Positions 1-12,829 of a stretch of 64,000 nt of DNA are shown here, piece by piece (positions within the stretch are counted from its first letter, which is position 1; the number at the start of each line of letters is the position of its first letter). The stretch spans positions 620,001 to 684,000 of the forward strand of contig JAQGDQ010000080.1 in assembly GCA_030141605.1 (NCBI GenBank), written 5' to 3'. Source of the stretch: Tubiluchus corallicola. Lineage: Eukaryota > Priapulida > Priapulimorpha > Priapulimorphida > Tubiluchidae. The translations under genes and the position numbers were made by a program. The notes below the pieces were generated by a model. That model worked only from the letters and a program-made list of their open reading frames with translations. It was not told where the DNA came from and made no database searches.

Positions 1-68
<68 letters not shown>
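1..68. repeat. (GA)n microsatellite
   Basis: An uninterrupted run of GA dinucleotides opens the window and probably continues to its left. A second long GA tract lies near 10.64-10.72 kb. Confidence 0.98.
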
Positions 69-71
<3 letters not shown>

Positions 72-1984
72 CCTGAAATACGTGAATTTCTTGATGCTTA
101 AACGAAACCTTTTCCGCATTTTAAGCGTATTGGAATATTTTGTTACGCGCTCAAGGCGTTAATTTGACTGTAAATCTGTCGACAAAGTCTGAAAACGCAT
201 TACGTTAACTGGCCCCCAAGCTATCTAATAAGCTTCATTTATTTTCATGACGTTTCCAAACCTTATTTGAAACAAGAAATTTGTGAGCGCAAATCAAATT
301 TCTGACGCTTTGCCTTGCTATCGGTAATGTTTGCAGTAGTGAACGTGGCGTGTGTGTTTAATAATAAAACGTCAGTCATTTTAATAATGTGTCAAATTAA
401 ATTTAAAAATACAGTCATTCTCAATAAATACAGGGAACGAAAGGTTTTTTGTGCTTCTCTTCTAGCTTTGCATATTATTTTTATTATTTTGTTCGTCTTT
501 TTGTTGGAAGTTAAATGATATACATTTTTAAGGTGCATTAAGTTTCATGGTTTAGTTATGATTTTAGTGTACTGAGGATGACAATGAAGACACCTACTCA
601 TAGACTGATGCTTTATGTTAAACCGAGGCGATGCACTTCGACTAGACACGTGAAAAGAAGAACAAATTACCTGTTAAGCCAAGAAATTGCCAAAAATTCA
701 CAAAAGTTTAAGAAAGACTTAATAACATCTATTTCGTAAAGCTTTTTTTCAATACCCAGTTCGACTCCACATCTGATGTCATTTTTTCTCAATTCAGTAT
801 TTTCAACACAACTTTCCTTATTAATTCAATGTCGATTCTTACTACTCTTTTTATTATAAATGTTTACCGATTTGATATAAATTATTATAAAACTTCTCTG
901 GACGTGCTATCGATCTTGAGAGCGCCCTCTATAAATTAACAAACGTTAGCTTTTAAATTTAGAAGCGTTATAGGTTAATGCTCTTTTATCCTTGAATAAC
1001 TGTGCATTCACTTTTCAACACTTAAATATGTGTTAGTCTTCTAATTACAGAAAAAAATTAATTAAGTGCAGCATTAGTTATTTAGCTTATTAACTAAATT
1101 ATCCTAATTTTCGATACACAATGTACCGGTGGAATTCTTCCTTGTATGTGTATTTATGTGTGACGATCTTATTTCATTTTACGTTATTTTCTCATACAAA
1201 CTACTATGAAACTATTCTTTCTATTTTTTAAAATCACGCATTTAGACAATACGAGCCTTCACGTTTTAAATTGTACGGAACTAATGAGACCGTATTTTAT
1301 TTTAGATGGTGAAGGAGCGAAACATTTTAAAACACTCACGTATCTTTGTAGGCAAATCCTACACAGTCAACTGAATGCGTTTTTTAGTAATTTGTTTATT
1401 CGTTATTTTTTTGTTTTCTGCATGTGTGTTGGTTCGTTTGTTTGTTTACTTGTCTGGCTGTCTTTTGCTCGCCCGTTCGCCTATCTGTTTGCCCATTCGT
1501 TAGCTTATTCACTTCCCGATTGCTTCTTTTTCATTTATTCACTTGATTGATCATTCCAGCTTTTATTCATTCACTTCACATTGTGAACATTTCTTTTTTT
1601 CATTATTTCTTTTTTTATCATACCGTGCAATTTCTATAGTAAAGGATACAACTATAAAAAGGGGAATTCCACTAAATGAGTTTATGCTTTTCGTAAAGCT
1701 GTGCAACCCCTTCTTCCTCGAAAGAACTCATGATTAAGGGAATAAAAAAGAAGCTGCACTTCTGCTTAGTTGCCCCAGGCTAAGAATCCGCGTTGCATGT
1801 TGAAGAAAATTGACTTTTTATTTCCGCTGACAAACGCGTGCTTTGCATTAATGATTATTTGAGTTAAAATTGAAGTTTGAGCTCAAAAAAAAAACAATTC
1901 CACGAATATTTCGCCGAGAGTCCGTGCGACTTAATTTATTGTTATACTGTCAGCTCTGGTTAAATAATTATGTTATTTTTTTAG
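69..1984. other. Gene-free stretch, probably intron of the receptor gene
   Basis: No exon is visible here. The first recognised receptor exon begins at 1985 with a proper acceptor, so this stretch is most likely the 3' part of a longer intron. I looked for the N-terminal receptor exon, which should end just before the DEKNQ codons, and did not find it. Positions 1425-1600 form a degenerate pyrimidine-rich tetranucleotide-like tract (TTTG/TTCG/TTCA words), which explains the open frame there. Confidence 0.6.
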
Positions 1985-4900
1985 GATGAAAAGAATCAGA
2001 TCATGACTACTGTTGTTTGGTTAAAACAGGTAAATTTATTGATTAATTATATTAAGCGTCAAAAGCTGTTCAATGTTTTATTGTGATAAGCTTATTTTTT
2101 GACACATCTACCCAGTAATGATAAACACGTTTTATGAACCGAGAGATGGCTGAATTGTAGGATGCTTATAAGTTGTAAGCAGTTGTAAGAAGTATTAATC
2201 GTACAAGGCCGTGCTCAACCTAACGAGACAAAAAGTTAGCTAATGTATAACATAATAATTTTGATTTATCTTCAAATAGGTCATAATAAACCTTGTACTA
2301 TATGGAATGAAATGAAATGAGCTCAAGTAACCCCATGAATAATACGAGGCCTCCTAAAAGTTTTTGAGTTTTTCCGACTTCTATTTTAATGGAGTCAGAG
2401 AACAGGCGAACTCTAGTGTTTCTGTAAGCCGCTCATTATACTGTTTGTTGGTATTAGCAAGTGTTCAACCAAGCACAAATTCAGAAACACAGCAGCTGCT
2501 TGCTGTCTTGAAATTCGAAGAAGCTCCATCTTTTGTAATATATCTCTTACCGCAATTCTGAGAGGTCAGGATTATATTGCACAAGAAGAATGCTGTTGGA
2601 ACTCTAAAAACCTTTTTTCTGAAATTCAATTCGCTCGAGTTTTTCCTACAGTTCCTACGGCTGAGTAACAGTTTAGTCCTGTTTTTGCATAATATATGTT
2701 AAGAATGTATTCTGGTGTAAACTTCATGTTGTTCTTAGCCTAAATTACGGTAAAGATCAAATGAACGCATGTAACGGTACTAAGTATGGCAATATTTAAA
2801 AGTTAAATCTTTGGCACCTTGTCTAATTCCTATAACTCAATTCTACTTCCTATCAATTTGATGGACGTAGGTCTTCCGCGCAGGTTCGTATTTAGTATCT
2901 GTGGTCGTTCAGCTGTTGCTTCCATATTCAAGTCGGTTCAGAGGACCTCAATGTATATTAATAATCAATTCAAATGCAAATAAAATAGCCTTTCGGGTGC
3001 ATTAACTATCAAGTTTTTGAGATTTAATAACGAAGCTAAAAAACCGCAGCAAACTAACGTTGCTCTCCAGAAATAGCAAAAAAACACGCAAAATAGGAGA
3101 ATTTTCATGACCTTTACCACTCTTCTTACAGAAAGCGAAGAAGAGAAAAGGAATAAAAACATTTGTAAAAGTCGAACTTTAGAAACACAACGATCCCCAA
3201 AGGCAGTTCTAAATTTACACTAGTTCTCCTTTTTTCATTTGTTTGTAAGCCATTAGCTGCCTTCTGTGCGAAGCATGTTAATTCCAAGAGGAGTGCAAAC
3301 TTTACAGAATTAACCACGTGACCTAGTGTCTCTCTAGACTAGAGGTTTTCAACCTGTGATTCGCGAAGCCCTAAGGATTTACAGGACAGTTTACAATTGG
3401 TACTTTGACGACTAACGAAAGAGTAGTAATACTAAAGTCTTAAATCTACATTCTGCAGAGAAAAAAGATGCCTGTTATAGATGTGTGCACCGAATCATGC
3501 TTCATAACTTCACAGTTCACATTCATTCAGCAGGTCTGAATGGTTCTTATATACAGGAAATGATTATGCACAGGCACAAATGATCACATTTTTTCTGTAG
3601 TGTCATTTATATGCAATTTATTCTTCATCGAACTCGAATTCAATTTTGCGTTGTGGTGCTTGATGATTGCAGTCAGCTAGCTTGCATCAACTGATACGTA
3701 TACTTATTTTAGAGAACCTTCGCTATTCAATCTCTAAAACTTTATAGTTAATGCACCCGAAAGGTTATTTATCTGCATTTGAGTTGATTATTTATTTACA
3801 TTGTGATCCTCTCAACCGACTTGAACATGGAAGCAACAGCTGAAAGACCACAGATACTAAATACGAACCTGCGCGCAAGATCTATGTTCATGTGTCCATG
3901 AAGAGAAGAACTCGTATACTTGTATACCTATCAAACTCTTATAAACCTAGTTACTGCTACATTGTCTTTTAAAAGTTCCTTCCTGTTTTCCTAAATATAG
4001 TATATCAATCCAGGATATACTGAAATCCATTGTGGCGCCATTGCCTATTAAATTAGTCTTCATAAAAATATTATTATTAAGTACTGAGTCTTATTCCATA
4101 TGCTGAGTAAATTCTGTAACGGGGTTCTGGTTTACGGTCCGATATAACTCTGTGGTTGCTTAACAAAAATGTTTGAGAGTATTTCTGATTTATAACCCTC
4201 CCATCTTGAAGCCATGTATCAGCCCGACTCGCCTGAATCAGTGAAGCCATGATGTATCAACAGCAGAGTCACCATAACGTAGTCACTTTCCAACCATGGC
4301 TTGTTGCTGTTATTAACAGCAATAATAACAGTTTCCTGACAAACTTGTCTGCATTAAATCCCAGAAACAGATTAGGCTGAGAAATGCGTCGTTTCATTTT
4401 ATAGCTTGTTTAGATTTATGACCAAATGGAAATTTTCTGTTTTCCGCCTTACACAAAGTCGACGATCATTTACCCAGATGATTTATGCTTCGGATTAGAA
4501 AAGTGGACACAAACTCTTTACATTTACAAAACCGAAAGTAAATATATCTTAATCTAAGCAAACGTGGTTTTACAATGGCAAATATTTTGGCAAATGTCGG
4601 TTTTTACCGTTAAATGTCTGCTCTGTCTGTATGCTAAAGTCTGTTTAGTGCCTTTTTTCACTCATGTGTGCCCCGTTAACTTTAAATTTTCAAAGCAAAA
4701 AGTCATACAGTGTGAATTACCTGTATTACGTGCCATTGTGTAGATCTTCTTTTTCTGCCTAAGGCATTACAGGAAATGTCTCCGGTGAACAAATTTCAAT
4801 CTATTCAGATCGATACTTTCTTTTTTAAGTTCAATCGTCAACAACTATAATACAGTTTTAGTTTGCTCTCTACTCTCTCTGCTTTTTAGTCCCCACTTAA

Positions 4901-7664
4901 TGTACTGGACAGCCTTCTTTATAACCTCGCAAATAACGCGATAAACGCGTTACTCGTAATCTTGTTTATTTTTCGGCAGACTTAAATTTATTTAATTTTC
5001 TAGTGTTACAGTCAGCGAGTTACTGTTGCTGCGCAACGTCCTGCCTTTGATACCTATAGCGCACAAGTGGTATCATTTTCTCCGGAGACGTCTTTAGTTC
5101 TGAACAATACGAAATTAAGTAAACTGTTACCTTGATGCATCTGTAGCAGTGACCCAGTTCAACAAAATTGCTATCCCTTATCATTTGCATAAACTTGTAT
5201 TAATGGTCGACCCTTGCGAACTTTGTACTCACTTACCTCAGTTTTCAGCGCAGTGTACTGCTCAGTTACATACTTGGAAATTGATTAAACATTAATTTTT
5301 TGCTAACCTAACAATTTATTATTACTGACAAATTATTAATTTCAGCAATGGTTCGATCATAAACTAACTTGGGATCCACGCGAATATGGTAACGTGTCAG
5401 CATTACACATTCCCTCACAGCTGATTTGGATACCTGATCTAGTTTTATATAATAAGTACGTAATCTATTTGAGAAAATATTTTTATATGTTTACGAATGT
5501 ACATACAAAGGTAATATGAGTGTTAGAAAACATGCTGGTCAAAATTCAATACCGAATTGCTAAGTTCTGCCACCAAAATAACCCCGTGCCCGTGATCTTC
5601 TAAGTAATGAACATGCTTGGTCAAGTAATAGAAAACGTGCATATTGAGTTGACTTAATCTACGTTGAATTAAATTTTATACAAAATTTGTCTACAACTTT
5701 TATAATGTCGATAGGTTTAATTTAATACAAAATGATGCCCTACAACTTCGTGTGTATTCTTGGCCGCTCTTTTTACCAAATTTAAAGATTTTTGACTCAT
5801 CACTTAATAACAGTACTATTCGTGGCCTGTGTGAGTATGTAATATCCTTGTATACTTACATTTTAATGGATTAGCGAGGTTTATACACGCATACAAAGCC
5901 AAAACAAACAGCAATAAAACGGATTTAAACGTTATTTTTTGTTGCGTTTCTTGCCTTGAATAAATTTGCTTTCTTTTCTTCTTGCAGTGCTGATGGAAGT
6001 TATCAAATCACAATTATGACCAAAGCTACCATCACCTACAAGGGCGTGATAACTTGGGAACCACCAGCTGTGTACAAGAGCTCCTGCGATATCGATGTTC
6101 AGTTTTTCCCGTACGATGTCCAGACATGCCGGTGGAGAATTGGCGCTTGGACCTACGACTACACCAAAGTTGACTTGGAACATATTGATGCAAAAAAGTT
6201 AGCTACACCTGAGTTACCAGATTATTATCCGAAAGGTGCGGTGGACATTACCGATTATCATCCGAATGTCGAGTGGGAGATACTGGCAACAACCGCCAAC
6301 AGAACACGCAAAAATTACCCTTGTTGTCCACAGGACAAATATACCGACGTGACATTTTATTTAGTATTACGTCGAAAGACTTTATTTTACACAGTAAATT
6401 ATGTGATTCCAGTTGTGTCTATGACTGTTTTAACCACCTGTTTATTTTATCTTCCTGTGGTTAGCGGGGAGAAAATTTCACTGGGTGTCTCCCTACTTGT
6501 GTCGCAGACTCTCTTCTTTTTGCTCTTATCTGAAACCATTCCTCCAACATCGCTAGTGGTACCGCTGCTAGGCAAGTACATTCTCTTCGCCATGATTCTA
6601 GTCTCAGCTTCCGTGTTTTTGACTGTTTACGTGTTAAACGTGCACTACAGGAAGCCAGGAATTCATAAGATGCAACCGTGGGTCAGGCTTATTTTTCTCC
6701 GAGTGTTACCTCGTTATTTGATGATGAAGCGACCTCAGTTTGAGAAGGACAGGAGTGTGCAGTTGGTACACGGGGTCACGCGGCGGTTTAGTGCAATATT
6801 TGCTTTCGAAGCCAGCGCGCTTACCAGACATATTAAGAACGAAGACTGGAAGAAAAAATGTCCTGAAGTGTATCGGGCAATGACGGGTGTAGAATTCATT
6901 GCTAGGCATATCCAAAAACAAGACGAAATTGACTCTGTAAGTTGATTATATTGTCAGCAATGTGCATGTGCATATAGTAAGAAAACAATTTAATTGACTT
7001 TTCTAAAACTGACCAGTTAAAGAAATTGATTAACTAATTTAATTTATGTCATACAATGTAATTAGTATAAATGAGTTGCTGTGCAGTATTTTACTCGTCA
7101 CTGAAAGTATTGAAGAATCAGTGACTACTTAATCGCCCAACAGGTGGAAGCACGTAATCGCCCCATAATTTATTTTGTCAGTTTCAATGGCTCTCTAGCT
7201 TTCAGATGAGTGAGAAAATATGTGAGTCCTCCCATTTGATGAAAAGTGTGCATTTTAAAACAATCATTCTTTTTTCAGATATTGTATAAATAATTAATCA
7301 CATATGTCTGTTTTTGGATAAAAATTTAAATTACCTAGTGAAACTGTTATATCCGAATTTATCCACAATTACTAAAATGTCTATAATATTTATGCGTGTT
7401 AGTAGGCCTATACAGTATACTATTGTCGTCTGATCATTATAGTTGTCTAATAACGAATATGTTCTAGTTTTGTTTTATTTACAGATCCGAGAAGACTGGA
7501 TGTACGTGGCAATGGTTTTGGATAGGTTGTTCCTGTACATATTCATTTTTATTTTCATCGTGAGCACTGCTGCAATAATATTTCAAGCACCTGCACTTTA
7601 CGATAACAGCCCATCTATTGAAGATGAGAATATATCAGAAATGCTAAATCTAACAAGTGCATAG
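1985..7664 (+). CDS. Nicotinic acetylcholine receptor alpha-type subunit (3' part of gene)
   Basis: This is a subunit of a pentameric acetylcholine-gated cation channel in the plasma membrane. Four exons join in phase: 1985-2029 ([15 protein letters not shown]), 5346-5455 (110 bp, ending in IPDLVLYNN), 5988-6936 and 7485-7664 (stop TAG), giving 427 codons. The Cys-loop cysteines are at 6085 and 6127 with 13 residues between them. The loop B motif GAWTYD follows. Vicinal cysteines at 6322-6327 (YPCC) mark an alpha, agonist-binding subunit. Membrane segments M1-M3 follow the binding domain, and SGEK at 6463 before M2 is the cation-selectivity signature. The M3-M4 loop is short, about 95 residues. 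M4 ([14 protein letters not shown]) is in the last exon. The signal peptide and first extracellular exons are upstream of the window. The subtype cannot be assigned from sequence alone. Confidence 0.95.
2861..3892. mobile_element. Fold-back/MITE-like element with ~175-bp inverted arms
   Basis: Positions 2861-3035 are repeated in inverted orientation at 3718-3892. The arms are equal in length and share long exact blocks such as CGCAGGTTCGTATTTAGTAT and CTTTCGGGTGCATTAACTAT. About 680 bp lie between them. The element sits in the receptor intron between 2030 and 5345. No target duplication or transposase was recognised, so its class is unknown. A stretch near 3340-3400 (GAGGTTTTCAACCTGTG) resembles the start of Charlie-type hAT elements and may be a nested insertion. 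Confidence 0.7.
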
Positions 7665-9224
7665 ATCTAATAAGAAACTGCTACAATCTTGGTGTGAATC
7701 ACGTTAAAATTTTTGTATTTTTCAAAGTTAAGATTATGTGTACATGTATTTGAGTCAGGCTGTCGTTTGCTTGAGCAAGCAATTTAACAAAGGCCTTACT
7801 AATCAAAGTTTAGCTACAGCAATGTTACTTTTTTCTTCTTTGTGTAATTATCAGCGAAATATCACTGTGTGTAGGTGTTTATACATGTACAAATATATTT
7901 TGCCGAGCTTAAACGTGTTCCACCATTATATTACTTAAATTTTGTAAGTATGTAAATATTATTTATGCAAACTAATTATATATTTTGTAAGGTGGCGATC
8001 CACTGATATTTTATGTAAGCTTTAAAGCTTATATTAAGGCATAAATAAGGTTCAGTCGGTAAGCTAAACTGTCTTGCGTAAGTACATCTGTATCATTGTC
8101 TTTATTGTTCTGTTTGGAAAGTATCTTCTGTAGTTCTTTTTGCAGCTAAAACATGCAATTAGCTCCATCACTTAACAACGTCTGTCAATATTCAAATTTA
8201 TTCACTTTGTTTGAAAAAATGGCTGAATCGCTATACCACGATAATTTTATCATAATAATTATGGTTGTTTACAAATAACTAAATTTTACATTCACAATTA
8301 TTCACAGTTTTAACGCAGATGTTATGTATCGTAGATTACGAATGTAATTTTAATTTACCAAACTGTTTCGTGTTCTGAGGTTAACGCTATACTAACTTGT
8401 TTTATCTCTACGTCTAGCCTCGCGAGAATCTTTTACGCTTGTCAAAACTGTGATTGCTGTGCATCGAGCGCATAATTATTCTCAAATACCGAGATGTTCC
8501 ACTACTGACTTTTCATCTCCTTGTATTTACAACATTTGTAATTGAGGCTTCTGGCATTCTTCCCCTTTTCCGTGATTGATTGATTGATATGATTGATTTT
8601 TCGACGGGCAAATATTATTTCAATGGGAATTTTTTCGAGGTATGGATAGTACTGTTCTAGATAGACGCACTTACTTTTAACAGTTTAATAATAAATTTCA
8701 CAGGACAAAACTAAATGACTGGAATGTGAAATGGAGAAGGGAGAGAGAGAGATTTTGATAATGATGACAATTTTTTATTCTGTACATGGACATAGATACA
8801 TATATGCATAAATATATAGAAGACCGCTTGTATATATACAAATATGTACAATTCCAACGTTAGTTACCATATCAAATAATAATAAAACAAGCACATACAA
8901 AATATACAAATCAATGTACACGTAGTAATGAACAACAACGCCCCATAACAACATAAACAGCAAGAAAACAATAAAATAATGTAATAAACGGTATAATTTC
9001 CACAATTAACGGTTCATTAATAATTACACTTAATATTTGATTAGGCATAACTTTTACCAGTAATTGTGTGTACAAAATAATTTTATTTGCATTAAATACC
9101 TAATTGACTGACATATCGTAATGTGTATTTATATCTGTTGTCTATTGTCACTGAGTTTAGTTAACACTTCCACCAGTCTTTAGCCCACCGTTACAGACTT
9201 ACAGTTAACACTATTTAAAAACAT
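7665..9224. other. Intergenic: receptor 3' flank
   Basis: This AT-rich stretch follows the receptor stop codon and should hold its 3' UTR. No close canonical AATAAA was found; the first clear one is near 8880. A short TGATTGATTGATTGAT run lies near 8573 and a brief GA run near 8745. No coding exon was recognised. Confidence 0.5.
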
Positions 9225-9330
9225 TTATTGCCAAATGGTATAGTCTAGTGGTTAGGCGTCCGCATTACGTCCGGGAAGTCGTGAGTTTGATGCTGCGGCC
9301 GGGTTATACCAATCTGCTATTGGCTTAAAA
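9225..9330 (+). repeat. tRNA-derived SINE-like sequence
   Basis: The sequence has an A-box-like stretch (GTCTAGTGGTTAGGCG) followed about 35 bp later by a B-box-like stretch (GTGAGTTTGATGC), the internal polymerase III promoter layout of tRNA. The arms do not fold into a proper cloverleaf with an acceptor stem, so a SINE head or tRNA pseudogene is more likely than a working tRNA. It is followed by GGCCGGGTTATACC, and a related ending occurs in the copy near 39.15 kb. Confidence 0.5.
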
Positions 9331-9894
9331 GTGGTATCTACTATTGCCCTATCTGGCGCGTAGTATGTGAGATAAAAGTGGGGTAATGATAATCTCTGTT
9401 ATGTAGCGTAGTTTGTTATTTACAGTCAGCAATAAAAGCCATGAGCTGTGTAGGTCCTAATTAAAGAGCGTTTGAGAAATTGTAGGTTTAGTTAAGTTAG
9501 GCTTTATTTGAAATGTTTTTATGTGCTACAATAACAATAATATAACTAATATAACAAATAACAATCACTGCAAAAATGCTTGAAAATGGCTCAGTAACTC
9601 TTAACCTAGGCTAAATACAGCTTTCATGAAATTTAGCCTATTTATTATCTTTAATAACTGTGCATATATTAATTTAGAAAGTTGTAGCTTACTTGCAGAT
9701 CACCGATTTGATTCACGGAAGCACTCAGCAGTCCTCACACTATCGTTGTCCATACAGGTCTCATAGTTTGCGACCAGATTAAAAAGTAGATCAATTGCAT
9801 TGATGTTGATCTGTTGATGTGTCGTTCCAGCTCTCCTGATTTGATCGGGAGACTCCCGAGTTTAATGGTAATCACTCTTTCTTAAGACAAGACA

Positions 9895-10268
9895 GGTTCA
9901 CCTGGGAGCATGCCTGCTGTGTTTCTACCCCGGGGAGTACACGAAGTACTCACGTGCCCTGCTTCTGGTTCACCTGGGGGCAGGCCTGTTGTGCTTCTGC
10001 GCCAGGGAGTACGTGTGCTTCTGGTTCACCTAGGGGCATGCCTGTTGTGCTTCTACCCAGAGAGTACGCGAAGCAGGTGCCCTGCTTGTGGCTCACCTGG
10101 GGACAGGCCTGTTGTGCTTCTATGCCAGGGAATACGCAAAGCAGGTGCCCTGCTTCTGGTCCACCTGGGGTAGGCCTATTGTGCTTCTACTCCAGGGATT
10201 ACGCGAAGCAGGTGCCCTGCTTGCGGCTCACCTGGGGACAGGCCTGTTGTGCTTCTCCCAGGGAGCAG
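9895..10268. repeat. GC-rich minisatellite, ~67-bp unit, about 5.6 copies
   Basis: Tandem units begin at about 9895, 9967, 10023, 10090, 10158 and 10225, each starting with a GG(T/C)(T/C)CACCTGGGG-like block and containing CCTGTTGTGCTTCTA and GCAGGTGCCCTGC. The spacing is 56-72 bp and mostly 67-68. The block is far more GC-rich than its surroundings. Overlapping open frames here come from the repeat and are not genes. Confidence 0.9.
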
Positions 10269-10289
10269 CGATTCTGTCTATTGGTTATC

Positions 10290-10445
10290 GGTTTATTAGT
10301 TAGTTAATAGGCTAGTTAATTAGTTAAGCTAGTCAGTTAGTTTTGGCGAGTTTTTCGGGTTTGACAGTATGGCGTGTTTGGCGGTTTGGCATGTTTGGCA
10401 GGATTGGCATGTTTGGCATTATGGCAAATTTGGCAGGTTTTGTAG
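10290..10445. repeat. Degenerate short tandem repeats
   Basis: Two low-complexity blocks follow the minisatellite. The first is a TTAG-rich stretch (about 10290-10340). The second is built of imperfect 9-10 bp units of the type TTTGGCATG (about 10363-10440). Confidence 0.7.
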
Positions 10446-10641
10446 TGGTGCATTCAGTGATGAGAGGACATGTGAAGCATTTAAAGGAACCCCCTGTGAG
10501 ACTCCTGTAAGGCCTTTGTGGGTGTTCCACGTGGTGTGTTACCGCATTATAAGTTTTAAAACATTTTGTGATGTTCTTACATGGAATATCTACCTGAAAG
10601 AAAGGCATCTTTCATGCGTCACCGCATCAGAGAGAGAAAGG

Positions 10642-10642
<1 letters not shown>

Positions 10643-10719
<77 letters not shown>
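10643..10719. repeat. (GA)n microsatellite
   Basis: A nearly pure run of about 38 GA dinucleotides. Open frames on both strands here are repeat artefacts. Confidence 0.97.
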
Positions 10720-10722
<3 letters not shown>

Positions 10723-10919
10723 GAGTTCAAAGCAGCTCTACTTAATATACAGATATACAAAATATGATATTTCTTACATGTGAGTTGACAAATAGACAAT
10801 ATCATACATGATAACACTAGCACTAAAACCAAATTAAGTATTTTACATTAGTAATATTTAAAAAAATTTAATCCTCGAGTTTATTTGACAAAAACTGTGT
10901 ATTTACAATGTTTCGTACT

Positions 10920-11645
10920 ACTTTTCCAAACAAGTCGCAGATATTGCCAGCCTGATTCTACCAGGCTTCATCGCATCCTGTGGGTACAATCTCCATCTTA
11001 TTCGTGCAAAAGTTAATGAAAAGCTTCCACTTTTGGCACCATTTATAGAGTTCCTTGCAACATGTTTGAGCAGTTTCATAACATTTATATGTTGAGGATT
11101 CAGCTACTATTATAGTACTGTCATCGAATATTTATATACATCTACACAATCATTTACACTTTCCACATGTTCAAACATTAGCTACATGTACAATGAATTA
11201 CAAAAGGAGATATTACAGAATTTTGCATATTACAAATATATTCCTTGAAGAAATGATTCCCAGTTTTAACGTTCATTTTTCTTTCAAGTAAAAAATTTCT
11301 GATGATTCCCAATAAATTTCCTTTTACATATTGGATCCGATGAGTTTGTAGAACAGGCCTTCTAGCCACTCGGTGTCAAGTGCGCATTCAAAATCCCAAC
11401 AAATAGCCATATAGTTGGGTTGTTCTGGTAAAAGTAGTCCTCCAGAGAGGAAATTAAGCACATAAGATACCTTGTGGTACTCCGACAGGGCATGAACCCT
11501 TCTTGTTCATCATCAATATATGCGCCTCACACAAGACGTTTCTCAGTCTTTTTGTGATCAGCCGCTCTATTAACTTACCGAAATAGGATGTTTGGGAGCA
11601 GTAAATGATTTTAATTTGAACAGCTGAAGAGGGCAGCACTTGGTT
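10920..11645 (-). mobile_element. Broken LINE reverse-transcriptase relic
   Basis: Read on the minus strand, the translation in shifting frames matches the usual order of a non-LTR reverse transcriptase. GKLIERLITKRL lies near 11580. A decayed AFD..WHEGLIYKL-like segment follows at 11340-11400. The segment LLGIIRNFLLERKMNVKTGN lies near 11250-11330, and a KWCQKWK-like segment near 11020-11060. Frames are interrupted by stops and shifts and there is no catalytic DD box in one frame, so it is dead. It lies between the receptor gene and NAPRT. Confidence 0.7.
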
Positions 11646-11649
11646 TTAT

Positions 11650-12829
11650 GAACGAGATACTTCCCAGATCGTCGAGATGGCAGCAATAGTCACGTTAATG
11701 GTTAAAGCTGGCTAGCCTTGATCGTACAGTAGAAATTCTTAAGCTTTGGTAAAATCACTAAACTGGTTCTCTGCACTGTGCATGGAGTTTTATCTTTGTA
11801 GTTTAAAAACTTTTTTCTGATGTTTAAACAGTATGATTTTACTGTGTATATATATATTTTATTGTCGTGTTTTGTTTACTGAGTTAATAAAAGTCCGAAA
11901 TCATTCGACTATTACAGCTTGAAGCGTTGTGTGCAGAAAAAGCAGGCTGCGGCTCATTTAGTGTCAGATAGTGGTCTCAGTTAGATTGTAGTTTATTGTT
12001 GTTAACTAAAAAATTTAAATTAGAATGCATGACTTGCATGCTAAGTATCTATGATCTTTTTTGTAGTCTTTTAGTTTGCAGTCTTTATAGTTTACGTTTA
12101 GCTGTACCCATCTATGTGTCAAACCATTTTATACTGATTATTTAAAGACTGTTCATTATGAAAAACTTCATTTAACGACAGTGAAAGTGAATTTTGTCTG
12201 ACCCCATAACCTAACTGAGGCAAAAAGTCAACCAACTTCATACTGCTAAATTTAAGTTCATTACACATCAATGTGCTGATAAAAGTGATATACATTGCAG
12301 ATGTACGTAACTTGCATGCATTTTGAAACGTAGAAGTCTTGTGTCTTATGATTTTACAGGTACTAAATTTTAATTACAGCACAAGTAACCAGCAATGTTA
12401 TTACTATAGTGAAGAAAGTCTGATTACCACCCAATCCCAACACTGCTTTCAAATAGATCTAAGATTGTACGACTCACATTTTTCGGATACTTCTCTAATG
12501 CTCCCATACTCGGTGTTAAATTTGGCTTCACTAATGAAAGCTATGATATCATGAGATGATTTGGAGATGCTGAAATAACTTGTGGTTTTAGTTTAGACTT
12601 TTAATCAGATGCCTGGTTGTTCCACAGGCAGTTAAATTTAAATGAATGCCTGCAATATACATCATCTTCTATAAGCCTGCAGAGCAATTTACATGGTGTG
12701 CAGTGATATCTTTGCTTAAAAATTTCAATTTTCTGAAATCTTCCAGTAAACCCAGGAGAACAAAATTGCTGTTCAGCACACAAGTATATTTTTGCAGTAC
12801 TCCTCACACCATTACCAATTAACGTCTAA
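11650..12829. other. Intergenic: 5' flank of NAPRT
   Basis: This is unassigned AT-rich DNA upstream of the NAPRT start. It should hold the promoter and 5' UTR, but no core promoter motif could be named with confidence. Open frames at 12339-12554 and 12601-12807 show no recognisable domain. Confidence 0.4.

Noticed and set aside
1206-1550. 114-codon open frame with hydrophobic residues
   Set aside because: It rests on a pyrimidine-rich degenerate repeat, with no recognisable domain or splice partner.
9232-9305. A working tRNA gene
   Set aside because: A- and B-box-like stretches exist, but acceptor and anticodon stems do not pair properly.
9910-10307. Overlapping open frames of 71-117 codons as genes
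   Set aside because: They are translations of the 67-bp minisatellite in several frames.
10290-10340. TTAG-rich stretch as telomere-type repeat
   Set aside because: Units are irregular and not TTAGG or TTAGGG.
10369-10832. Open frames crossing the GA tract
   Set aside because: Low-complexity repeat translation (Arg-Glu or Ser-Leu runs).
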